Positions 57,557-64,000 of a stretch of DNA of 64,000 bases are shown here, in pieces (the stretch's first letter is position 1; every line of letters starts with the position of its first letter). The position numbers were made by a program, and so were the translations under genes. The notes under the pieces were generated by a model. The model was not told the origin of the DNA and made no database searches. It worked only from the letters and a program-made list of their open reading frames with translations. The DNA comes from Anaerolineaceae bacterium (GTDB lineage Bacteria; Chloroflexota; Anaerolineae; Aggregatilineales; Phototrophicaceae): NCBI GenBank assembly GCA_002702065.1, contig NZXX01000009.1, forward strand, positions 124,001 to 188,000, given 5' to 3'.

Positions 57557-59434
57557 ATGCAAGATCCCCGACCTTTTACGTACCAAGAAGCACAAAACCT
57601 GTGGGCGCGGCTGGTCGCTGGCTGGGCGCATACCCTCGACAACGATGGCGCACGCAGCCTGATGGATGGCTACCCTAACCGGGCCGATGTGGGCGGCTCC
57701 TATGAAGGCGTGACGCGCATGCTGTGGGGTCTCGGCGGCTGGTTGTCGCAGCCCCAACGCAACCCGCTGGTCCAGTGGCGCGGCGTCAGCTATGATGTCG
57801 AAGCCCTGACACTGCGGGCGGTCATCAATGGCTGTAACCCGGACTCGCCCTCGTTCTGGGGCGTGGACTATCATCATGGCCGCGATCACGATCAGCGTAC
57901 CGTCGAAACCGGGCAGGTCGCCTTCGCCCTGTGGCAAAGCCGCAGCCGGGTCTGGGATCAGATGAATGAGGCTGAGCGCACGCACGTTTATGACTGGCTG
58001 GAACGCTGGGGGCGGCGGCCCGCAAAATGGCAAAGTAACTGGGCGCTGTTCTGGGTGGTCAACCATGCCTGCCGCAAAGCCCTGGGGATGCCCTACGATC
58101 AGGCGATTATCGACGACGTGATGACGAATTACCTCAACGGCGTGTACTGTGGGGATGGCTGGTATGACGACGCGGCGGTGCGCGGGGCTAGCTACTTTGA
58201 CGATTACAACACATGGGTGTTCGCCTCGCATGTGCTGGCGTGGGCACAGGTGGACGGCCACACCATGCCGCAGCGCCGCGACGAACTGCTGGAACGTGTG
58301 CGCCAGTGGATGGTGAATTATCCGTATTTCTTCGCGGCGGATGGCGCTTACTGTGAGTTTGGCCGCAGCCTGGCCTATAAATTCGCCCGGTTGGGGGCAC
58401 CCTTGTGGGCCTATAAAATGGGCGCGTGGCCGCATTCGACCGGGATGCTGCGACGGCTGGTGGGGCGGCATCTGCGCTGGTATGCGGACCGGGGTGCGAT
58501 TCGGGCGGATGGCACGCTGCGCCAGTCGCTGACCGCCGGGGGCAGCGTTGAAATCTGCGAGCCATATATCTCCACCGGGGCGACGTACTGGGCGATGCAG
58601 GCATTTGGCGGTCTGTGGAGCCTGCCGGATGATGACCCGTTCTGGAGCGCCGAGGAAGAACCCCTCCCGGCGGAAGCAGGCGACTACATCAAGGTGTTCC
58701 CGCAGCCCGGCTGGGTGGTCACGGCGACCAACGGCGAAGTCCAGCGCTTCAACGCCGGCAGTGTCAAGTACCCCGTCAAATACAACAAACTGGTTTACAG
58801 CACGCTGCACCCGTTCAACGTCGGCCTCAGCGGTGGCTTTCCCGCGCCGGATAGCAGCCTGTGCCTGTTTGACGGCGAGATGCGCGGCGAACGTACCAAG
58901 AACCGCGCCTATGCTGTCGGCGAACCCGGCTGGCTGCGCATCGAGTGGGAACAGACGCTCAACGGCTATACCCATGTCATAGATACGGTGATCGTCACAC
59001 GCGGGGCCTATCATGTCCGCGCCCATCGCCTGACGCTCGACCCAAACTGCCCGCATCACCCGGTGGTTATGGAGGGCAGCGCGCCATGTGGTTACATTCA
59101 GGGCGAGATGCCGCATGTCGTGCGCGGCGATGACTGGCTGGCCGCCGCCACTATGCGGGGGGCAACCGGCATTCGCGGCCTCGCGGGTTACAATGGGGCG
59201 CATCTGTGGTCCGGTGACACAGGGATCAACAGCGTTTATCCCTTTTCGGTGACTCCAGTCCTGTCCGCCAATCTGACGCAGCCGCAGCACGAACTGCTGT
59301 GTCTGGTGTATGCTGGCGGGGTGGCTGAACCGGATGCATTACTGGGCCACAACATCAGCGGCGAATGGCAGGCGGATGGCAGTTTCCACCTGACATGGGA
59401 TGGCGAAACGCTTGTGGTGCCACCAAGTCAATAG
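57557..59434 (+). CDS. DUF2264-family protein
   Basis: A 625-residue protein. The N-terminal 400 residues form an alpha/alpha-barrel-like region with many Trp residues (FWGVDYHHGRDHDQRTVETGQ, NWALFWVVNHACRKALG, GWYDDAAVRGASYFDDYN, FGRSLAYKFARLGAPLWA). A beta-sandwich tail follows. The fold and acidic/aromatic residues suggest an uronyl or related glycosidase, but I cannot name catalytic residues. There is no signal peptide, so it is cytoplasmic. The ATG at 57557 is preferred over an upstream TTG; GAGAGAAATC precedes it. Heptamer repeats start right after the stop. Confidence 0.82.
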   Translation: MQDPRPFTYQEAQNLWARLVAGWAHTLDNDGARSLMDGYPNRADVGGSYEGVTRMLWGLGGWLSQPQRNPLVQWRGVSYDVEALTLRAVINGCNPDSPSFWGVDYHHGRDHDQRTVETGQVAFALWQSRSRVWDQMNEAERTHVYDWLERWGRRPAKWQSNWALFWVVNHACRKALGMPYDQAIIDDVMTNYLNGVYCGDGWYDDAAVRGASYFDDYNTWVFASHVLAWAQVDGHTMPQRRDELLERVRQWMVNYPYFFAADGAYCEFGRSLAYKFARLGAPLWAYKMGAWPHSTGMLRRLVGRHLRWYADRGAIRADGTLRQSLTAGGSVEICEPYISTGATYWAMQAFGGLWSLPDDDPFWSAEEEPLPAEAGDYIKVFPQPGWVVTATNGEVQRFNAGSVKYPVKYNKLVYSTLHPFNVGLSGGFPAPDSSLCLFDGEMRGERTKNRAYAVGEPGWLRIEWEQTLNGYTHVIDTVIVTRGAYHVRAHRLTLDPNCPHHPVVMEGSAPCGYIQGEMPHVVRGDDWLAAATMRGATGIRGLAGYNGAHLWSGDTGINSVYPFSVTPVLSANLTQPQHELLCLVYAGGVAEPDALLGHNISGEWQADGSFHLTWDGETLVVPPSQ

Positions 59435-59521
59435 CCATCAGTCGACAGTTGCCAGTTATCAGTCAACAGAACAGGCACCTACAATCCATTTAGCACTTGG
59501 CACTTAGAACCCAGCACTTCA
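59435..59521 (+). repeat. Two heptamer arrays between DUF2264 and deoxyribosyltransferase genes
   Basis: Five NNNNCAG units run without gaps at 59435-59469 (CCATCAG, TCGACAG, TTGCCAG, TTATCAG, TCAACAG). Four further units of type TAGCACT/TGGCACT run at 59491-59518. Both types recur elsewhere in the window (21653, 21857, 57425). They are non-coding. Confidence 0.6.
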
Positions 59522-59536
59522 GAAAGGCGAAACCAC

Positions 59537-59950
59537 ATGCGTGCTTACATTGCAGGGCCTTTATTCAACGAGGGTGAACGCTGGTTCGATGAGCAGATCG
59601 ACGCCATCGCACGACAGGCCGGGCTGGACACATTCCTGCCACACCGGGATGGTGGCGAAGCGGTCAAAGACGGCGACACCAATGAAATTTTTAAAGTGGA
59701 TGTAGCCGAAATCGACCGGGCCGATCTGGTCATCGCTAACCTGAATGGCGCGGCTATTGACGACGGCACCGCGTGGGAAATGGGCTATGCCTATGCGAAG
59801 GGGAAGCAGCTGATCGGCGTGTATACCGATGCGCGCCTGTCGTTTCGCGGGCAGGTCGTCAACCTGATGCTGGAAAAATCCTGTGCCGCCGTGGTGCGTT
59901 CACTGGATGAACTGGAAGCCGTGCTCAAAGCCCTGTCCGCCGGGGGCTAG
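59537..59950 (+). CDS. Nucleoside 2-deoxyribosyltransferase family protein
   Basis: A 137-residue enzyme that swaps or hydrolyses the base of 2-deoxynucleosides or their monophosphates. The family N-terminus RAYIAGPLFNEGERWFDEQI, the metal/base loop and the catalytic region ADLVIANLNGAAIDDGTAWEMGYAYAKGKQLIGVY are present; the Glu in WEMGYA is the expected nucleophile. AGAAAGGCGAAACCAC precedes the ATG. It converges with the AI-2E-family gene, 20 bases apart. Confidence 0.9.
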   Translation: MRAYIAGPLFNEGERWFDEQIDAIARQAGLDTFLPHRDGGEAVKDGDTNEIFKVDVAEIDRADLVIANLNGAAIDDGTAWEMGYAYAKGKQLIGVYTDARLSFRGQVVNLMLEKSCAAVVRSLDELEAVLKALSAGG

Positions 59951-59970
59951 GCGAACGCTCAAAAGTCGGC

Positions 59971-61206
59971 TCAGGCAGTGGCGTCCTTATCATCACGCGG
60001 CAGATCATCCTCGTCTTCCGTCAAGGGTGTTTCCTGCCCGCTGATGGCGTCCGGCGAGTCATTCGGCACATCTTCCAGCAGCAGTTCACCTTCCGGTGTC
60101 TCGCGGATATGGGGCACCCGACCCCGTTTACCCAGTGCATCGAACACAATCAGTTCGCGCACCAGCGTCGAGATAATCGCCAGAATCGGCACCGCCAGCA
60201 GCACACCCCAGAAGCCCAGCAGCGTCGCCGCGATGCCCTGCGACAACAGGATCAACGCCGCTGGCAGTTTGAGGCTGTTACCCAGGTTGGCGGGGAGGAT
60301 GATGTTGGCCTCGACAATGCCGATGACAAAGTAGAAGACAAACGACAAAATAGCCGTGAGCGGCCCGCCTACCGCCGCTGCGAAAATCACAATCGGGATC
60401 AGCGCGGCCCAGTAGCCCACATAGGGCACGATATTCCCCAACCCGGCCAGCACGCCCAGCGCAATCGCATTGGGCACCCGCAGAATAACGCCCAGTGCGA
60501 ACGCCACCAGCACCGCCGTAATCGTCACCTCAAGCACCATCGACCCGACCCACAGCACCACCGTCTGCCGGATCTGTTCCAGCACTTCCAGCGCCCGTTT
60601 TTCTCGCTCCGCCGGGATCACCGCGATAATCATGCGGTAGTAGACCAGCGGATCCAGCGTGAAGTACAGTGTCAGGAAAAAGATCAGGAACAGGTTGAGC
60701 AGGATATTGGCGAGGAAGCCGCCCACGTCGGCAATAAGCGGCAGCGCGGACCCGGCCACCGCCGTAAAGTTGATTGACGAGCGATCAATCGTCGTATCGA
60801 GCAGCTCCCGGTAGTCTTCTACCGTGAATTCCGGCAGCAAACTGGCCAGAGCTTCGCTGCTGGTACGCAGACTATCATAACTTTCAACCGCCAGTTCGCC
60901 TGCGGAAGGCAGCTGCGAGATCAGATCATCGACCTGAACCACCAGTGCAGGCAGTAGCAGCCGGATAAACAGGCCGAGCGCAACCAGGCTGAGGGCAAAG
61001 GTCACCAACGTAGCGACCCCACGCCCCAGCCCCTTGCGCCGCAGGTAATTAATGGGCGTGCTCAGCCCAACCGCAATAATCCAGCTCAGCAAACCGAGGA
61101 TCAGAATCGGGTAAATGCGCGTGACCAGCAGCACCGCCGCGATAACGGCCAGTGCAATCAGCACAAAGGAAACAGAACGCCGCACAAATTCAGGATAGGT
61201 GGTCAT
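59971..61206 (-). CDS. AI-2E/PerM-family transporter
   Basis: A 411-residue membrane protein of the AI-2E exporter superfamily with about eight helices. Family hallmarks are the early helix pair, the PxxxLxxPxNYLRRKGLGRGVATL-type loop, GLGNIVPYVGYWAALIP in the middle and LLGFWGVLLAVPILAIISTLVREL near the end. A long acidic cytoplasmic tail (about 365-411) is unusual. The substrate cannot be inferred; members export autoinducer-2, ions or nothing known. The 83-base upstream spacer has CAG-rich heptamer-like sequence at 61220-61252. Confidence 0.9.
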   Translation of the reverse strand: MTTYPEFVRRSVSFVLIALAVIAAVLLVTRIYPILILGLLSWIIAVGLSTPINYLRRKGLGRGVATLVTFALSLVALGLFIRLLLPALVVQVDDLISQLPSAGELAVESYDSLRTSSEALASLLPEFTVEDYRELLDTTIDRSSINFTAVAGSALPLIADVGGFLANILLNLFLIFFLTLYFTLDPLVYYRMIIAVIPAEREKRALEVLEQIRQTVVLWVGSMVLEVTITAVLVAFALGVILRVPNAIALGVLAGLGNIVPYVGYWAALIPIVIFAAAVGGPLTAILSFVFYFVIGIVEANIILPANLGNSLKLPAALILLSQGIAATLLGFWGVLLAVPILAIISTLVRELIVFDALGKRGRVPHIRETPEGELLLEDVPNDSPDAISGQETPLTEDEDDLPRDDKDATA

Positions 61207-61289
61207 CGGGTCGATTCTTCAGTTCGCCAGCAATCAGCTTTCAGCTTAGCAGGGTGTCTGCTTTTCAGCAAAAACCATGGCCCGGCGTG

Positions 61290-62465
61290 TCACACCCGGA
61301 CCACGTGTACCTCCGTGCGGCCACGCCGCGCCGTGTTGAACGAAATCCAGCGACCATCCGGCGAGCTTAACTGATGTGGGTGGGCGGCCTGCCCCAGCAC
61401 CGTGTTCCACTCCGAATTGTGCGCGGCGATCACTTCGAGGCGCGGCTGATCGCCATCGTAATACAGCCATGTCAGCAGATTATCACTCACGTTGCCATCG
61501 AGGATGATCGCAGGACGCCCGGCCATCGCGGCCACATGCCCGTAATGACCGGCCCCCGTGAAGTCCCATTCGCGGATGGTGTTGCCCTGTTTATCGCACA
61601 GGCCGATGTAATAGCCGCCGTTGGCGCTGCGGCCATGATAAATCACGTTTTCGCCATCGAACGTCCAGACCGCGTGCACCTGATGCGGCTGGGCATTTTG
61701 CGACGCCAGTTCGGTCAGTTCGCCGGTGGATAGTTTCAGCACCCAGATTCGCGTACGGGTGCCATCGCTGCCGCTCCAGTAACGAGGCGGAAAATCGCGG
61801 TCGAGCAGCACCAGGTCCGGGTCTACCGGCGAGTGCGGGCAGTGGAACGACCGGCAGCCTTCCTCCTCATAGACGACTTCGGCCTCGCCCCCGGCCAGCG
61901 GTACATGCACCAGTTTCAGGCGCAACCCTTCGCCACTGGCAAAATGCTCATAATAATGTTTCGAGACGCGCTTCCCGGCGGCAACTTCAGGGTGCATGGG
62001 CGACAGCGGCAGAATCACCTGCTTTTCATCGGCGGAGATGGTGGGATAGCCCACTTCGTACTCGCGGCCCACATCGGCGATCAGCGTCTTTTCTTCCAGT
62101 GTGTCGAGATGGACCGCCTTCAAGGCGCGATTCTCGGTGTAAGCCAGCCAGCGGCTTTGCGGCGCGAGGCACATGCGCGGGTAGGGCCCGCCCTGAATAT
62201 GCGGCTCGAAGCCATAATCCGGCGTAGGTTCGGTCAGCTGGGTAATATCACCGGTGGACACATGCACCTTGCAGACCGCGCCCTGACCTTCGCGCAGCGT
62301 CCAGAATGTCAGAAACTCGCTGTCGGCGGTAAAACCGATATTGGTGTGATAGTTCGGTGTCTGGTTGATCTCACCATAGGGTGTAAGCCGGCGGCAGTCG
62401 CGCAGCGTCCAGGCATCTTTGTAGGCTTCGGATTCGTTCCAGGTTTCACCTTTGCGGGGCGGCAT
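61290..62465 (-). CDS. Oligogalacturonate lyase-like beta-propeller (PL22 type)
   Basis: A 391-residue seven-bladed propeller that resembles oligogalacturonate lyases, which split short pectin fragments by beta-elimination. Visible features are NYHTNIGFTADSEFLTFWT, YEVGYPTISADEKQVIL, SFHCPHSPVDPDLVLLDRD, PHQVHAVWTFDGENVIY and AAHPHQLSSPDGRWISFNT, with several conserved histidines for a metal site. There is no signal peptide. The ATG at 62465 follows AAAGGACATG at good spacing. It could instead be a propeller with a different substrate. Confidence 0.78.
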   Translation of the reverse strand: MPPRKGETWNESEAYKDAWTLRDCRRLTPYGEINQTPNYHTNIGFTADSEFLTFWTLREGQGAVCKVHVSTGDITQLTEPTPDYGFEPHIQGGPYPRMCLAPQSRWLAYTENRALKAVHLDTLEEKTLIADVGREYEVGYPTISADEKQVILPLSPMHPEVAAGKRVSKHYYEHFASGEGLRLKLVHVPLAGGEAEVVYEEEGCRSFHCPHSPVDPDLVLLDRDFPPRYWSGSDGTRTRIWVLKLSTGELTELASQNAQPHQVHAVWTFDGENVIYHGRSANGGYYIGLCDKQGNTIREWDFTGAGHYGHVAAMAGRPAIILDGNVSDNLLTWLYYDGDQPRLEVIAAHNSEWNTVLGQAAHPHQLSSPDGRWISFNTARRGRTEVHVVRV

Positions 62466-62589
62466 AATCATGTCCTTTGGCGTTGAGAATAAATTCTTGT
62501 CAATGCAATTTTAAAAAAAGCGATTGCTTATCCGAGTGTAACGCACATAGCCCATCGCCACAGCAGACCGTAGACCATTGCCAGCATTT

Positions 62590-63714
62590 CTAGGGCTGCC
62601 ACGCCGGGTACACACTGATGCGGTCAGACAATTTATCGACGGCACCAGTCGCGACATCGACCACATACAACCCCGGCTGATTGCGGCGGGAATAAACGAT
62701 GAACCGGCTGTCCGGCGACCACATATGCCAGCGTTCGGCGTAGGCGTAAAACACATCATCCACCAGCTTGCGCGGGGCCTGATCCTGCTGGCTGTCCAGC
62801 ACAAAGATCGTATCCGAACGGTCGATCGCGGTTTGCCCCACAAATGCCACGTAGCGGCCATCGGGTGACCACTGCGGCATGCCCTGAAAGCGAAAACCGG
62901 GATAGGGCATGTACGGCTCACATGGGGCAGCCTCCATACAGGCGGTGTCGATCATGAAAATAAAATGCCCGCTGCCGCTGTTGGTCAAGCCGACAAAGGC
63001 GACATGCCGACCATCCGGCGACCAGACCGCATTCCGGTCGTTGCGCGGCCCGGCGGTGATACGGCGCAGGCTGCTGCCATCCGCATTCATCAGGTACAGA
63101 TTGCGCCTGCCCGTAGCAGTGAACATGATCTGCGACCCATCCGGCGACCACGTCGGCAGCATCGCTTCTTCGGTGGTCATGCGCGTCAGATCGCTGCCAT
63201 CCGGGTTGATGCCATACACCTCGAACTGGCCGCTGCGGTCACTGTAAAACAAAAGCCGAGAGCCATCCGGTGACCACGTCGGGTAACGGTCACCCGCGAA
63301 TGAACGGGTCAGGTTCAGCGTACTGCCGGTATTCAGTTCGTAGATGTAGATGTCACTCTGGGAAGAAACCGTCGCATAGGCCAGGCGGCTGCCATCGGGC
63401 GACCATTCCAGCGGCAGCGCGATACGCCAGCCATAACTGCCTGCGCGGTAGATCACCCGGGTCCGCACATCCAGCAGCATAATATCCCATTCGTTGCGCG
63501 GGTCCGACGGGGAGGAAAAAGCCAGCACGCCCCCAGCCGGCAGCACCGGCCCTGCTGCAACCGCCAGCGCCGTCAGGCTGGTGAACACAATCGCAGCCAG
63601 CGCAGCGATGATAGAAATGTGATGAACGTAGGGGTAGCGAATGACCATCATATCCCGCAGGAACCACCGGCCATCATCTAACAGCATTATATCGAGGTTG
63701 ACGCTGTAACGCAT
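62590..63714 (-). CDS. Membrane-anchored TolB-like (PD40) beta-propeller
   Basis: A 374-residue protein with one N-terminal membrane helix (about residues 32-56) followed by an extracytoplasmic six-bladed WD40-like propeller. At least six repeats of the type WSPDGSRLAY / WSPDGRHVAFVG are present, the PD40 signature. Without Tol genes nearby a Tol-Pal role is unlikely; it is probably a binding or sensing propeller. The YwiC-like gene ends six bases upstream, so the two may share a transcript. Confidence 0.8.
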   Translation of the reverse strand: MRYSVNLDIMLLDDGRWFLRDMMVIRYPYVHHISIIAALAAIVFTSLTALAVAAGPVLPAGGVLAFSSPSDPRNEWDIMLLDVRTRVIYRAGSYGWRIALPLEWSPDGSRLAYATVSSQSDIYIYELNTGSTLNLTRSFAGDRYPTWSPDGSRLLFYSDRSGQFEVYGINPDGSDLTRMTTEEAMLPTWSPDGSQIMFTATGRRNLYLMNADGSSLRRITAGPRNDRNAVWSPDGRHVAFVGLTNSGSGHFIFMIDTACMEAAPCEPYMPYPGFRFQGMPQWSPDGRYVAFVGQTAIDRSDTIFVLDSQQDQAPRKLVDDVFYAYAERWHMWSPDSRFIVYSRRNQPGLYVVDVATGAVDKLSDRISVYPAWQP

Positions 63715-63720
63715 CCACCT

Positions 63721-64000
63721 TCAAAGCGGCATCATGTACCCGGCAGCCGTCAGCAGCACCACCAGCAGCCCGAAGCAAATCTCCTGAATGCCGATCTGTT
63801 TGGGCAGGGCCGGGCGGCGATAGCGCGACAGGCCGTAGAGCGCCCGCAGCAGCAGCACCAGCACAGCAATCACCGATAGCACCGGAGCCAGCCGGAGCCA
63901 GACCAGCAACGCGATCACCAAAATTGCCAGTACATGGGCCAGCGTAGCGGGTGCGGCCTGAACAGTCTGCCCTTTTTCCAACCGCAGCCGGGCCCGCACG
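63721..64000 (-). CDS. YwiC-like membrane protein, 5' part outside window
   Basis: Only the last 93 codons are present and the frame is open to the window edge. They show two or three hydrophobic helices and a tail (LSRYRRPALPKQIGIQEICFGLLVVLLTAAGYMM) typical of the YwiC-like family. A GTG at 63999 is in frame but is unlikely to be the true start. Function unknown. Confidence 0.6.
   Translation of the reverse strand, partial: VRARLRLEKGQTVQAAPATLAHVLAILVIALLVWLRLAPVLSVIAVLVLLLRALYGLSRYRRPALPKQIGIQEICFGLLVVLLTAAGYMMPL

Noticed and set aside
57542..59290. Minus-strand 580-codon frame opposite the DUF2264 gene
   Set aside because: Shadow: Pro/His/Arg-rich with no motif, while the plus strand gives a coherent Trp-rich enzyme.
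59435..59518. CRISPR-like spacing of repeats
   Set aside because: Units are 7 bp and directly tandem, with no 25-35 bp repeats separated by unique spacers and no cas genes.

Overview
The window looks like a chromosomal segment of a free-living Chloroflexota bacterium, probably Anaerolineae-like. This is inferred from content, not from a marker-gene tree. GC content is high-50s by eye. Supporting signs are a bacterial Elp3, Thr/Pro-rich LysM secreted proteins, a transaldolase-phosphoglucose isomerase fusion, sulfolipid genes, UgpBAE, and many small membrane proteins with no known family. I see no rRNA, tRNA, CRISPR array, prophage or insertion sequence. Genes lie on both strands in short runs.

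Layout. 1-4 kb: elp3 (cut by the window edge), small membrane and hypothetical genes, a SAM methyltransferase and trmB. 4-8 kb: a lipid cluster on the minus strand, sqdB-plsY-sqdX-like. 8-12 kb: an SDR epimerase, then a DUF368 polyprenyl-phosphate transporter coupled to a GT39-type membrane glycosyltransferase. 12-17 kb: hdeD and ugpBAE without the ATPase gene. 17-21 kb: a LysM-glycosidase, small genes, one gene interrupted by an in-frame amber codon, and a DUF2202 ferritin-like protein. 21.4-23.8 kb: metG preceded by an apparent ribosome-mediated attenuator with a Met-rich leader peptide. 24-30 kb: DinB and GyrI-like proteins, a CcrM-type orphan methyltransferase, a TIR-FGE protein, PhyH and a CBS-HEPN protein. 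30-37 kb: two small regulator/cupin genes, NDH-2, an AAC(3)-family acetyltransferase, a beta-propeller glycosidase, an AT-rich PH-domain gene and a second SqdX-like glycosyltransferase. 37-46 kb: a minus-strand run (csp, unknown, ARMT1/DUF89, TfoX-C, YdjC, PAS/GAF histidine kinase) and a large DUF4062-STAND-TPR protein. 46-54 kb: gapA, twin Leu-Pro-rich membrane proteins, a nitroreductase, a TetR-epimerase pair with a clear operator, a VLRF1/baeRF-type release-factor homologue and YitT. 54-64 kb: tal-pgi, DUF2264, a nucleoside deoxyribosyltransferase, an AI-2E exporter-family protein, a PL22-like lyase, a TolB-like propeller and the end of a YwiC-like gene.

Themes. Membrane lipid supply under phosphate limitation may link sqdB/plsY/sqdX with glycerol-3-phosphate uptake by UgpBAE. 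Cell-surface glycan handling appears in DUF368+GT39, LysM-GH, YdjC, PL22 and DUF2264. Three multidomain proteins (TIR-FGE, CBS-HEPN, DUF4062-STAND-TPR) have architectures typical of prokaryotic conflict or signalling systems. The strongest candidate for an undescribed mechanism is the metG leader at 21455-21643: a consensus promoter, a probably leaderless 29-codon peptide with a Met-Met-Met-Val-Met run, and mutually exclusive 19-bp antiterminator and 11-bp terminator stems ending in six T.
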